Shown here piece by piece: positions 1 to 9,800 of a stretch of 60,463 bases of DNA. This DNA comes from Thermobacillus xylanilyticus. Lineage in GTDB: Bacteria > Bacillota > Bacilli > Paenibacillales > Paenibacillaceae. The notes below the pieces were generated by a model. That model had not been told where the DNA came from, ran no database searches, and worked only from the letters and a program-made list of their open reading frames with translations. Each line of letters begins with the position of its first letter. Position 1 is the first letter of the stretch. Position numbers and translations under genes: made by a program. The stretch covers positions 19,780-80,242 of the forward strand of contig NZ_CAJRAY010000081.1 of NCBI RefSeq assembly GCF_907165215.1, given 5' to 3'.

Positions 1-1
1 C

Positions 2-271
2 GTGTACATGTTCGCGATCGCGGGCCTCGCGTCGGTGCTGTTCCTCGGCGGCTGGCATCCGCCGGCGCCGTTCCTTGATTTCGTACCGGGCATCATCTGG
101 ATGATCCTGAAGATGGCCTTCGTCATCTTCTTCCTGTTCTGGCTTCGGGCGACGATGCCGCGCGTGCGCGTCGACCATCTGATGGGATTTGCCTGGAAGG
201 TGCTGGTGCCGCTGGCGATCTTGAATGTGTTCGTGACGGCGGTCTGTCTCGAGCTTTTCATCAAAGGGTAA
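2..271 (+). CDS. nuoH: NADH-quinone oxidoreductase subunit H, C-terminal part
   Basis: The gene is cut by the left edge; only the last 89 codons are present. The product is the C-terminal end of the membrane subunit that holds most of the quinone channel of respiratory complex I. Visible are two hydrophobic helices, the WLRATMPRVRVDHLMGFAWK segment typical of the NuoH/ND1 C-terminus, and a last helix ending in ELFIKG. The stop lies 15 bases before nuoI, in the usual H-I-J-K-L-M-N order. The family is clear from the motif and from its neighbours. The true start is outside the window. Confidence 0.93.
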   Translation: MYMFAIAGLASVLFLGGWHPPAPFLDFVPGIIWMILKMAFVIFFLFWLRATMPRVRVDHLMGFAWKVLVPLAILNVFVTAVCLELFIKG

Positions 272-286
272 CGGGGGGTTAGGGCC

Positions 287-736
287 ATGAAAGGTTTGAT
301 CCAGGGTCTGGGCGTTACGCTCAAGGCGATGACGACGAAGAAGGTCACCTATGCCTACCCGGACGTTCCGCTCAAGATGCCGGACCGGTTCCGCGGCGTC
401 CAGCATTTCGAGCCGGACAAATGCATCGTCTGCAACCAGTGTGCGCGCATCTGCCCGACAGAGTGCATCACGCTGGTCGGCAAGCCGAATCCGGATCCCG
501 AGAAGAAAGGCAAAGTGATCGATACCTACGACATCAACTTCGAACTGTGCATCCTGTGCGATCTGTGCACCGAAGTGTGTCCGACGGAAGCGATTGTCAT
601 GACGAACAATTTCGAACTGGCGGCATACAGCCGTGACGAACTGTTCAAGGATCGCGAGTGGCTGGAAAACAACAACACGAACGTCCGGCAGGACAACAAC
701 AACATCGGCGCGCCGCAGAGAGGGGGCGCGAAGTAA
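287..736 (+). CDS. nuoI: NADH-quinone oxidoreductase subunit I (2x[4Fe-4S])
   Basis: A 149-residue ferredoxin-like subunit that carries electrons through clusters N6a and N6b to the terminal cluster of complex I. Two complete 4Fe-4S motifs are visible: CIVCNQCARICP starting at Cys46 and CILCDLCTEVCP starting at Cys88. The N-terminus (MKGLIQGLGVTLKAM) is the amphipathic membrane-associated stretch of the family. The C-terminus is an Asn-rich, Gly-rich tail with no known role. The ATG follows a GGGGTTAGGGCC purine-rich stretch. It is part of the nuo operon; the stop is 3 bases before nuoJ. Confidence 0.96.
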   Translation: MKGLIQGLGVTLKAMTTKKVTYAYPDVPLKMPDRFRGVQHFEPDKCIVCNQCARICPTECITLVGKPNPDPEKKGKVIDTYDINFELCILCDLCTEVCPTEAIVMTNNFELAAYSRDELFKDREWLENNNTNVRQDNNNIGAPQRGGAK

Positions 737-739
737 CCG

Positions 740-1264
740 ATGAGCGGGTTCTACATCAACTGGTCCGGCGAACTGGTTGCGTTCTTCGCGTTCGCCGTCA
801 TCATGATCGTCGGCGCGGTGTTGATGCTGACGCTGACGAAGGTCGTCCACATGGTGGTGTCGCTGGCGGCCGTCTTCCTCGGGCTCGGCGGCATGTTCGT
901 CGTGCTGGAAGCGGAATTTGTCGCCTTCGTGCAGGTGCTCATCTACGCGGGCGCCATCACGATTCTCATGATCTTCGGCATCATGATGACGCACCACCAG
1001 GCCGTGCAGCATGAGCCGGCAAGACCGGTGCACGAGATCGTGTCGGCCGTCGCGTCGATCCTGCTGTTCGGCATTCTGTTCTACGCGATCCGTACCACGG
1101 AATTCGAGCCTTCGGCTCCGCCGCTGCAGGCCGGAGTCGACAACGCGATGGAGATCGGCAAGCAGCTCTATACGCAGCACGTCATCCCGTTCGAGCTGGT
1201 GTCGGTTCTCCTGACGGTCGCGTTCATCGGCGCGATCGTGATCGCGAAGAAGGAGGCGGAGTAG
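740..1264 (+). CDS. nuoJ: NADH-quinone oxidoreductase subunit J
   Basis: A 174-residue membrane subunit of complex I with five predicted transmembrane helices. The family signature is in the third helix region: [20 protein letters not shown], the flexible helix thought to couple quinone reduction to proton movement. The C-terminal helix ends with [10 protein letters not shown]. It lies 3 bases after nuoI and 2 bases before nuoK, so the genes are translationally packed. Length and motifs fit full-length NuoJ. Confidence 0.95.
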   Translation: MSGFYINWSGELVAFFAFAVIMIVGAVLMLTLTKVVHMVVSLAAVFLGLGGMFVVLEAEFVAFVQVLIYAGAITILMIFGIMMTHHQAVQHEPARPVHEIVSAVASILLFGILFYAIRTTEFEPSAPPLQAGVDNAMEIGKQLYTQHVIPFELVSVLLTVAFIGAIVIAKKEAE

Positions 1265-1266
1265 AC

Positions 1267-1569
1267 GTGCTGTCATCGTACCTGACCATGGCCGCCATTC
1301 TGTTCTGCATCGGACTGTACGGCGCGCTGTCGAAACGCAACGCCGTCATCGTGCTCATGTCGGTGGAGCTGATGCTCAACGCGGTGAACCTGAATCTGGT
1401 CGCCTTCTCGAAATACGGCGTCTTGCCGTCGCTCACGGGTCAGATTTTCTCGCTGTTCACCATCTCGGTGGCGGCCGCCGAAGTGGCGGTCGGCGTCGCG
1501 ATTCTGATCGCCCTGTTCCGCGCGCGCGGCGTGGTGAACGTCGATGAATTCAACGAGATGAGGAGGTAG
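1267..1569 (+). CDS. nuoK: NADH-quinone oxidoreductase subunit K
   Basis: A 100-residue, three-helix antiporter-like subunit of complex I. The two conserved buried glutamates of the proton path are visible, in the segments [20 protein letters not shown] and [16 protein letters not shown]. It begins with GTG two bases after nuoJ, preceded by AAGGAGGCGGAG, which overlaps the end of nuoJ and serves as the ribosome binding site. Length is exactly normal for NuoK. Confidence 0.96.
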   Translation: MLSSYLTMAAILFCIGLYGALSKRNAVIVLMSVELMLNAVNLNLVAFSKYGVLPSLTGQIFSLFTISVAAAEVAVGVAILIALFRARGVVNVDEFNEMRR

Positions 1570-1574
1570 CGGCT

Positions 1575-3443
1575 ATGGCAACCGTGTACTCGCAATACGC
1601 CTGGCTCGTTCCGGTGTTCCCGCTCGCGGCTTTCCTCATCCTGACGGCGTTCGGCCGCGGCCTGAAGCAGACCGGCGCCATCGTCGCCGTGCTCGGATCG
1701 TTCGGGGCGCTCGCCCTGTCGGCGCTCGTGCTGATCGAGCATCTCGGCGGCGCCGACGAATACAACGACAGTTTCCACTGGATCAAGATCGGCGGCTATG
1801 CCCTGACCGCCGGTTTCGACGTGACGAATCTGACGGCGCTCATGCTGGTCGTCGTCTCGCTCGTCGCGTTCCTTGTCAACATTTACTCGATGGGCTACAT
1901 GAAGGACGATGAGCGCATGACCGTGTTTTTCGGCTACGTGGCGCTGTTCACGTTCTCGATGCTCGGTCTCGTGCTCGCCGACAATCTGCTCACGCTCTAC
2001 ATTTTCTGGGAGCTGGTCGGGGTCTGCTCGTTCCTGCTCATCGGCTTCTGGTACCAGAAGCCGGAAGCGAAGGCCGCGGCGAAGAAAGCGTTCATCGTCA
2101 CGCGGATCGGCGATGTCGGTCTGTTGATCGCGCTTCTGCTCCTGTTCTGGTACATGCCGGATCATGACTTGTCGTTCGCCGCGATTGAGAACGTGTTCGG
2201 CCAGACCGGCCTGATCACGGAAGGCATCACCACGCTGATCGCGATTCTGATCTTCGTCGGGGCGGTCGGCAAGTCCGGCCAGTTCCCGCTGCACGTCTGG
2301 CTTCCGGACGCGATGGAGGGCCCGACGCCGATCAGCGCCCTGATCCACGCCGCGACGATGGTCGCCGCCGGCGTGTTCCTGGTCGCCCGCACGTTCCCGA
2401 TCTTCGAAGCGTCGCAGGCGGCGCTGGATACGGTCGCCTGGGTCGGCGCCTTCACCGCGATCTTCGCGGCGTCGATCGCCATCGCCCAGAACGACATCAA
2501 GCGGATTCTGGCTTACTCCACCGTCAGCCAGCTCGGCTATATGATGATGGCGATCGGGCTCGGTTCGGTGACGGCCGGCATGTTCCATCTGTTCACGCAT
2601 GCGTTTTTCAAGGCGCTCCTGTTCCTCGGGGCGGGCAGCGTCATTCATGCAGTTCATACGCAGGATATTCACGAGATGGGCGGCCTCGGCAAGACGATGA
2701 AGACGACCGCCTGGACGTTTGCGATCGGCGCGCTGGCGCTCGCCGGCATCCCGCCGCTCTCCGGCTTCTGGTCGAAGGACGCCATTCTGGCGGAAGCGCT
2801 CCACGCGAATCCGGCGCTGTTCGTCGTCGGCATCGCGGCCGCGTTTCTGACGGCGCTCTACATGTCCCGCCTGTTCTTCCTCGTCTTCGCGGGCAATCCG
2901 AAGGCGGGCGGCGAAGCGCATGAATCGCCGGCTACCATGACGGTGCCGCTGATCGTGCTGGCGGTGCTGGCGGTCATCGCGGGCTTCGTCGAAATGCCGT
3001 TCAGCGGCACGGGCTGGTTCGGCGAATGGCTGACCGGGCATGCGGCGGAGCATGAAGGTGCGGCGCTCGTCATGCTCGTTTCCACGGCGATCGGCCTTCT
3101 GGGCATCTATCTCGGCTGGCTGATCTATGTGAAGGGGGCCATTTCGCGCGATGTCGTCACATCCCGCGCGCCCTGGCTGACCCGTATGCTCGAACGGAAA
3201 TATTACATCGACGAAATTTATCATGCGGTCTTCACGGTCTCGCTGCGCGCGATCGGACGGGCGTGCGACGCCTTCGACCGCCATGTCGTCGGCGGCGCCG
3301 TCCGGCTGGCGGGAGGCGCAGCCTTCTGGACAGGCCGCGCGGCAACCCGGATGCAAAGCGGCCAACCGCAGTCCTACGGCTTGTACGTCGTCATCGGGCT
3401 GGTCATTCTCGTTGCAGCGATTGCCGGAAGGAGGTTTTGGTAA
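1575..3443 (+). CDS. nuoL: NADH-quinone oxidoreductase subunit L (proton-pumping)
   Basis: A 622-residue, Mrp antiporter-like subunit at the distal end of complex I. Visible are the helix-5 glutamate in FWELVGVCSFLLIGFW, the GQFPLHVWLPDAMEGPTPIS signature near residue 235, and the SALIHAATMVAAGV segment. The C-terminal third includes the lateral helix and the motif YYIDEIYHAVF. The start follows AGGAGGTAGCGGCT. The stop codon overlaps the nuoM start (TAATG), so NuoL and NuoM are likely translationally coupled. Confidence 0.96.
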   Translation: MATVYSQYAWLVPVFPLAAFLILTAFGRGLKQTGAIVAVLGSFGALALSALVLIEHLGGADEYNDSFHWIKIGGYALTAGFDVTNLTALMLVVVSLVAFLVNIYSMGYMKDDERMTVFFGYVALFTFSMLGLVLADNLLTLYIFWELVGVCSFLLIGFWYQKPEAKAAAKKAFIVTRIGDVGLLIALLLLFWYMPDHDLSFAAIENVFGQTGLITEGITTLIAILIFVGAVGKSGQFPLHVWLPDAMEGPTPISALIHAATMVAAGVFLVARTFPIFEASQAALDTVAWVGAFTAIFAASIAIAQNDIKRILAYSTVSQLGYMMMAIGLGSVTAGMFHLFTHAFFKALLFLGAGSVIHAVHTQDIHEMGGLGKTMKTTAWTFAIGALALAGIPPLSGFWSKDAILAEALHANPALFVVGIAAAFLTALYMSRLFFLVFAGNPKAGGEAHESPATMTVPLIVLAVLAVIAGFVEMPFSGTGWFGEWLTGHAAEHEGAALVMLVSTAIGLLGIYLGWLIYVKGAISRDVVTSRAPWLTRMLERKYYIDEIYHAVFTVSLRAIGRACDAFDRHVVGGAVRLAGGAAFWTGRAATRMQSGQPQSYGLYVVIGLVILVAAIAGRRFW

Positions 3444-5050
3444 TGGAAAGCTCTTTCCCCTGGCTGACGCTGCTGACGTTCTCGCCGATCATCGGGCTGC
3501 TGGTGCTGCTCTTCATACCCGGTACGAACAGCCGCGCGCTCCGCACGGCTGCGATCGTGACGACGCTCGTCCCGCTCGGCCTGTCACTCTGGCTGTTCGC
3601 GTCCTATGACGCGGCGAATCCGAACGCCTTCCGGGAGCAGGTCGACTGGATCACGATCGCGCTCAACCATGAAGCGGTCAACATCGGCTCCAGCGCCTAC
3701 GTCTTCCAGTACCATCTGGCGGTCGACGGCCTGTCGCTGCCGCTCGTGGCGCTCGCGGCGCTCGTCGCGGTAATGGCCGCGCTGGCGTCGGTCCATATCA
3801 AGAAGCGCTGGAAAGCGTTCTATGTCTGGTTCCTGCTGCTCGAGACGGGGATGCTCGGCGTCTTCCTGGCGCGCGACCTGATCCTGTTCTTCCTGTTCTT
3901 CGAGCTGACGCTGATCGCACTGTTCTTCCTGATCGGCATCTGGGGCTCCCTGAACCGGGAAAAAGCGGCGAACACGTTCCTCATCTACAACGGGCTCGGT
4001 TCGGCGCTCATGCTGATCGCGTTCGTGCTGCTCATTTCCACCGCGGGCGCGTCGCTGAATGCGACGGAGCAGGGAGGCGATCTGGTTTACAGCGGCGATT
4101 ACGCGACGATTGCGGCGAATCTGACATCCGGTGAATCGCTCACGAACCTGCCCGGCGGGTATGACAATCCGTTCGCGCTGAGCGACGGAATGCGGTGGAC
4201 GATCTTCATCCTGCTGCTTGCGGCCTTCGGCATCAAGCTGCCGGTGCTGCCGCTGCATACGTGGATGCTCCGCGTCCACGCGGAAGCGCCGCCTTCCGTC
4301 GTCATGATTCACTCCGGCGTCCTGCTCAAGATGGGCGGATACGGTCTGATCCGATTCGGCATCGGGCTGTTCCCCGAGCTGGCGGAAGATGCGTCGTTCG
4401 TGCTGGCGCTGCTCGGCGCCGTGAGCGTGCTGTACGGCGCCGTGCTGGCGTTCGTCCAGCGGGAGTTCCGGCTGGTGCTGGCCTATTCGTCGGTCAGCCA
4501 CATGGGCATCGTGCTGCTCGGCATCGCGTCGCTGAACGAGATCGGACTGCAGGGCGCGGTGTTCCAGCTCGTGTCGCACGGCCTCATCTCGGCGCTCCTG
4601 TTCCTGATCGTGGGCAGCCTGTACGAACGGACCGGCACGACGGAACTGGAAGAGCTCGGCGGCCTCGCCCGCCCGATGCCGTTCATGAGCGGCGTGTTGC
4701 TGGCCGCGGGGATGGCGTCGCTCGGACTGCCGGGGCTGTCCGGCTTCATCGGCGAGTTCCTTGCCTTCCTCGGCTTGTTCGAGACGATGAAGTGGGTGAC
4801 CGCAATCGCCGCGATCGGCGTCATTCTGGCGGCTGTGTACATCCTGCGCAGCGTGCTGAAGATTACGTTCGGCCCGCAGCAGGAGCGCTACGCGGTGCTG
4901 AAGGACGCACGGCTCATCGAAGCCGTGCCGATGATCGCGCTGTTCGCCTTCATCGTGCTGCTCGGCGTCTATCCATCGGTGCTGACGGATACGATGCAGG
5001 GAAGTTTCGACAACATCATTGCGCATTTGAACACGAGGATGGGGGGGTAG
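3443..5050 (+). CDS. nuoM: NADH-quinone oxidoreductase subunit M (proton-pumping)
   Basis: A 535-residue antiporter-like subunit of complex I. Family marks are FFELTLIALFFLIGIWG with its helix-5 Glu, LPLHTWMLRVHAEAPPSV, and AYSSVSHMGIVLLGIASLNE. The start chosen is the ATG that overlaps the nuoL stop. It has GGAGGTTTT about 9 bases upstream and gives a protein starting MESSFPWLTLLTFSPIIG, as expected for NuoM. The same frame is open further upstream, but that stretch translates as Arg-rich nonsense inside nuoL. Confidence 0.95.
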   Translation: MESSFPWLTLLTFSPIIGLLVLLFIPGTNSRALRTAAIVTTLVPLGLSLWLFASYDAANPNAFREQVDWITIALNHEAVNIGSSAYVFQYHLAVDGLSLPLVALAALVAVMAALASVHIKKRWKAFYVWFLLLETGMLGVFLARDLILFFLFFELTLIALFFLIGIWGSLNREKAANTFLIYNGLGSALMLIAFVLLISTAGASLNATEQGGDLVYSGDYATIAANLTSGESLTNLPGGYDNPFALSDGMRWTIFILLLAAFGIKLPVLPLHTWMLRVHAEAPPSVVMIHSGVLLKMGGYGLIRFGIGLFPELAEDASFVLALLGAVSVLYGAVLAFVQREFRLVLAYSSVSHMGIVLLGIASLNEIGLQGAVFQLVSHGLISALLFLIVGSLYERTGTTELEELGGLARPMPFMSGVLLAAGMASLGLPGLSGFIGEFLAFLGLFETMKWVTAIAAIGVILAAVYILRSVLKITFGPQQERYAVLKDARLIEAVPMIALFAFIVLLGVYPSVLTDTMQGSFDNIIAHLNTRMGG

Positions 5051-5054
5051 TCGC

Positions 5055-6623
5055 ATGGTGACAACGGCAACGCAAGCTTTGACCGGGCCGGATGTGGCTT
5101 ACCTCGTCCCCGAGATCATTCTGGTCGGCGCGGCGATTCTGCTTACGATCCTTGATCTGCTGCTGCCGAATACGGTCCGCCGCGGGTTTCTGAGCTGGCT
5201 GACGCTGGCTGCAATGGCCGGTTCCGCCGCCGTCGTGGTCGGGCAGCTGCTGTCGTTCGATCCGTTCGGCGAGAACGCGGAAGTCATTTCGCTGCTCAGG
5301 GACAGCTACCGGATCGACGGTTTCGCGCTCACGATGAAGCTGATCATCCTGGCCGCGTCCATGCTCATCCTGCTGATGGGCATCCGGACGATCGAGCGGG
5401 ATGATGCCATTCCGGACAAAGGCGAAACGTTCACGATGATGCTGCCTGCCGTCGCCGGTGCGCTCATCCTCTGCTCGACGGCGGATCTGATCACGATGTT
5501 CGTCGGACTGGAACTGCTCGGCATTTCGACATATGTGCTGATCGGTTTCCGCAAAAAATCGAAGCTGGCGGCTGAAGCGGCATTCAAGTATGTCGTCATC
5601 GGCGCCGTCTCGTCGGCGTTCATCCTGTTCGGCATGTCGTACCTGTACGGGGTGACGGGGTTGACCAACCTCGGCTGGATTGCCCGGATGTTGGAGCAGG
5701 CGGTCACCGATTTCAAAGCGCTCGTCTACGTCGGCCTGTTCTTCCTGGTCGCGGGCTTCGCGGTGAAGATCGCGGTCGCTCCGTTCCACGCCTGGGCGCC
5801 GGACGTCTACCAGGGAGCGGCGACACCCGTCACGGCGTTTCTGGCCGTCGTCTCGAAAGCCGCGGCGTTCATTGCGCTGGTGCGGGTGATCTTCAACACG
5901 GCGATCATCCAGACGCCGTTCATCCTCGGGCCGGCCGTCAGCCCGGTCGGCGAAGACGTGCTGCTCGCGTTGAAAGTGCTGGCGGCCGCGGCGATGATCG
6001 TCGGCACGACGGCGGCGCTGCGCCAGAAGAACGTGAAGCGGCTGCTCGCCCTGTCCGGCGTCGCCAACGCGGGCTATCTGCTCGTGCCGCTGGCGATCGG
6101 GCTCGGCACGACGTCGACCAACAACCTGGGCGATTTCTCGTTCTACCTGGTCGCCTACCTGTTCATGACGATCGGCGCTTTCGCGGTCATGGCGGTCGTC
6201 AGCCAGACGGCCGGGCATGACGAATTGAAGGGCTATGCCGGCCTGTACTACCGTGCGCCGTGGACGGCGGCGGGGATGATCGTGCTGCTCATCTCGCTGG
6301 CCGGGCTGCCGGTGACGGGCGGCTTCTTCGGCAAGCTGTTCATTCTGCTGAGCGCGGCGCAAATGAAAGATTATTGGCTGGCCGCGATCATGATCGTGAC
6401 CAGCGTCATCTCGTATTACTTCTACTTCAGCATCATTCGCCAGATGTTCATGCGGACCGCCGAGACGGAGGCGAAGCTGAGCGTCCCCGTGCCGACGGGC
6501 ATCGCGCTTTGGATCTGCGTCGCGGCTACGCTGGCGCTCGGCTTCATGCCGAACGCGTTCATGGAGATGCTGGAGCAGGCCGTAACGCTGTCCCGCGACG
6601 TCTGGGTGGCAATGCCGCGATAA
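5055..6623 (+). CDS. nuoN: NADH-quinone oxidoreductase subunit N (proton-pumping)
   Basis: A 522-residue antiporter-like subunit and the last gene of the nuo operon. It shows GLELLGISTYVLIGFRKKS with the conserved Glu, KIAVAPFHAWAPDVYQGAAT (the NuoN signature), and the RLLALSGVANAGYLLVPLA discontinuous-helix region. It begins four bases after nuoM, behind GATGGGGGGGTAG. A terminator-like hairpin follows about 50 bases after the stop. Whether nuoE, F and G exist cannot be judged, because the front of the operon is outside the window. Confidence 0.96.
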   Translation: MVTTATQALTGPDVAYLVPEIILVGAAILLTILDLLLPNTVRRGFLSWLTLAAMAGSAAVVVGQLLSFDPFGENAEVISLLRDSYRIDGFALTMKLIILAASMLILLMGIRTIERDDAIPDKGETFTMMLPAVAGALILCSTADLITMFVGLELLGISTYVLIGFRKKSKLAAEAAFKYVVIGAVSSAFILFGMSYLYGVTGLTNLGWIARMLEQAVTDFKALVYVGLFFLVAGFAVKIAVAPFHAWAPDVYQGAATPVTAFLAVVSKAAAFIALVRVIFNTAIIQTPFILGPAVSPVGEDVLLALKVLAAAAMIVGTTAALRQKNVKRLLALSGVANAGYLLVPLAIGLGTTSTNNLGDFSFYLVAYLFMTIGAFAVMAVVSQTAGHDELKGYAGLYYRAPWTAAGMIVLLISLAGLPVTGGFFGKLFILLSAAQMKDYWLAAIMIVTSVISYYFYFSIIRQMFMRTAETEAKLSVPVPTGIALWICVAATLALGFMPNAFMEMLEQAVTLSRDVWVAMPR

Positions 6624-6673
6624 ACGCTCGCGGACGGTGTCGGCAGGCGAAGAGAGCGTTGGTGTGACAGTCA

Positions 6674-6726
6674 AATCCGGCTGCGTCTTGTCCGGAATGG
6701 ACGGGACGCGGCCGGATTGTTTTTTC
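6674..6726 (+). terminator. Intrinsic terminator of the nuo operon
   Basis: The outer arms are AATCCGGC and GCCGGATT. The inner paired blocks are GCGTC/GACGC and GTCC/GGAC around a short GGAAT loop. A GTTTTTT run follows directly. The position after nuoN fits the end of the complex I transcript. Confidence 0.85.
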
Positions 6727-6790
6727 GGGGTGTATTGGATGCTTTCCGGCAAGTGAGAGTTTTTTAAACGCAATGAAATCTTTTATCGAT

Positions 6791-6796
6791 TATAAT
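6791..6796 (+). promoter_or_regulatory. Possible sigma-A -10 box of the SLH protease gene
   Basis: A perfect TATAAT lies 44 bases before the protease start, in an AT-rich island between the nuo terminator and the gene. No good -35 hexamer is seen at 16-18 bases, so only the -10 is supported. Confidence 0.4.
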
Positions 6797-6839
6797 AGAT
6801 AGCATCGGAATGGAAACGGACGGATAAGGACAGATCGCA

Positions 6840-9800
6840 ATGCGAATCATGAAAGGGAACGGCCGGAGGACCGACAACCGAAAGGAAGCGGCGGCGCGCG
6901 CCGACCGGCGTCAGCGGCGGCGAAGAATCGCCGTGCCTGCGGCGCTGTTGGCGTGCGTGCTGGCTGCGGGATCGCTGCTTGGGGAAACGGGCGGTCCGCT
7001 TGCAACGGCCGGAGCAAGCGCCCCATCGAACATGAAGTCTTCGGCGGATGCGGCAGATGTATGGACAACCGGGAGCTGGCTCCTGAAATGGCGGGAAGGC
7101 GCAGAGGCGGATCCCGCCCGGCTGCCGGGCACCGTCGTGCTCTCGCGGCAGCCGGAGACGGGCGTGGAAGTCGTCGTGCCGGCAGACGGCGAAGACCGGC
7201 AACGCTGGCTCGATACGCTGACCGCGCACCCGGATGTGGAATATGTGCATCCGGTCGGCAAGGTCAAGCTGCTCGCCTTCAGCGCGGATAACGGCGGAGA
7301 ACAGGCAGACATGACGTCCACGGCGTCCACGCCGGCTGTTGCGGCAACAGAGACGGAAGCGGCGTTGCAATCCTCAGCAAACCCCCAGTCTCCTGCGGCG
7401 TCGGCAGCCGCGGATCTTCCGGGCAAGCCTGACGATCCGCATCTGGACAGGCAGTCTTATCTGAAACTGATCGGAGCGGACCGCGCCTGGGCGCTGGCGC
7501 CGGGCATGGCGACCGATCTGACGATCGCGGTGGTGGACACCGGCGTCGATCTCGATCATCCGGATTTGAAAGACAATCTCGTGCAGGGCATCAATCTGAT
7601 TGCGCCCGGCAAGCCTCCCGAGGACGACAACGGGCACGGCACCCGGGTCGCCGGTGTGCTGGCGGCCATAGGCAACAACGGCATCGGGACGGCCGGCGTG
7701 CTGTGGAAGGCGAAGATCATGCCGGTCAAGGCGCTGGACGAAACCGGATTCGGCGATGAGAAGATGCTCGGCGAAGCGATTGTGAAAGCGGTGGATGCCG
7801 GCGCGAAGATCGTCGTCCTGTCGGTCGGGCTTTACCGGTATTCCCCCTACATGCAGGACATCGCCTTGTATGCCGAGAAAAACGACGTTCTGCTCGTCGC
7901 GGCAAGCGGAAATGACGGCCTGCAGCACGGCAGCAAGGCGGCGGTCAAATATCCGGCGGCCTACCCGACCGTGCTCGCCGTCTCCGGCGCGGCGGCGGAC
8001 GGCAGCCCGGAACGCCGGGCCAATGCCGGTCCCGAGAACGATATCGCGGCAGCCTGGGAAGTGTACACGACGGCGCTCGGCGGAGGATACCGCAAGGAAG
8101 AAGGCACGTCGATGGCTGCGCCGCAGGTTGCGGCTGCCGCGGCGCTCGTCTGGACGAAGGAGCCGCATCTGAAAGCCTGGCAGGTGCGGGAGCGGCTGAT
8201 GCAGACGGCGCAGGATATCGGGGCACCCGGCCGCGACGATCAGACCGGAGCGGGGCTGCTTCGGGTCGATCTTGCGCTGAAGGCGGCGGCGAACCCGGAC
8301 CCGCGGGAGCCGAACAACACACGGCAGGAAGCCGCTGCGCTGCCGGTCGTCAATCAGATCGCGGGGGCTTTGAGCGGCGGATCCGACATCGATTGGTTCC
8401 GGATCGATGCGCCGCATGACGGGTGGATGACGTTTGCTTTTGAAGGCCATCCCGGGGAGAATAAGGCGTATCCCGCCGTATCCGCCGTGCTGCACCGGAA
8501 AGACGGAACGACGGCTTCCGCGGAGTGGCGCATGAACGCCGGAAAGGTGGAATGGCCGGTAAAGCGCGGCGTCCAATGGCTGGAATTGAAGTTCAAGAAC
8601 GGCGAAGAGACCGCGGTCGTGCCCTACACGCTGACGACCGGATTCCGGATGGCCGCGGACGAATATGAGCCGAATGACGCGCAGGCATTTGCCCATCAGT
8701 TGAAGAACCTGACGGACGGGCAGCTGAAGGTGACCGGAACGTTCCATCAGCAAGGCGACCAGGACTGGTATGCCGTGACGATCGGCCAGACAGGCGATTT
8801 GAAGCTTTCGCTGGCGGTCGATACGATGCGCATCGATCCGGCCTTTCTCATCAAGCCTGAGCATGGCACGGAACAGCGCGTGGACGACTACGGCGAAGGG
8901 GTGACGGAGCGGGCGAACATTCCGGTGACCCCTGGCCGATATCTGATCCGGGTGCGCGACGCATCGTCGGCATCCGCGCATCCCTCCGTCGGCACTTATA
9001 CGCTGTCGCTGGAACTTGAGCGGAGGCATGAAGATCCGAACGAGCCGAACGACCGGATCTATGCGGCGACGCCGCTTGCGCCCGGCACGGAGTACCGGGG
9101 TGTCTTCGCCGTCCAGGGCGATGAAGACTGGTTCAGGCTGAAACTGGACAGCCGATCGATCGTGTCGGTTACGCTGGACGGGGTGCCGACGGACCGCCGC
9201 GTGCGGATGGAAGTGTACGACAAGCGCCAGCAATTGCTGGAGACCTTCGAAACATCACCTGAGACGGCAAGCATCCGCATCGAGCGTGAATATGATGAGG
9301 GTAGCCATTACATCAGGCTCACATCCGACCGTCCGTTCGACCGGAGCTTGTACCGGCTGCGGGTCAATGTGGAGCCGCTCGTGGGCGGTTTCCGGGATAT
9401 TGCCGGCCATTGGGCGGAAGACTCGATCATCAGGCTGAACGCGCTCGGCCTCGTGTCGGGGACGGGCGACCACCGGTTCGAGCCGGATCGCGGCATTTCC
9501 CGCGCGGAAGCGGCCGCGCTGGTCGTGCGGGCGCTGGGCGGATCGGGAACGCCGGCCGCCACGATCGCTTACCGCGATCTGGACGAGAGCCACTGGGCCT
9601 ATAAAGCGATCCAGCAGGCGACGGCGGCCGGCATCGTAAACGGTTTGCCGGGCGGCAGGTTCGGCCCATCAAATCCGGTATCCCGGGCCGAAGCCGCCGT
9701 CATGATCGGCCGCGCGCTCGGCCTTGCGCCGCTGAGGACGACATCGGCGCCGTTCGCCGATCTTGAGGCCAACCATTGGGCGGCGGCGATGATCAACCGG

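Noticed and set aside
1440..3365. Long reverse-strand open frame across nuoK/nuoL, and similar ones at 3584-5056, 21231-25490, 29836-32823 and 33648-36608
   Set aside because: These are shadows of GC-rich or highly biased plus-strand genes. They translate to Arg/Gln/Asp-rich sequence with no family features, and the plus-strand genes are certain or well supported.
3263..3442. Extended start of nuoM within nuoL
   Set aside because: The ATG overlapping the nuoL stop has a good ribosome binding site and gives the standard N-terminus.
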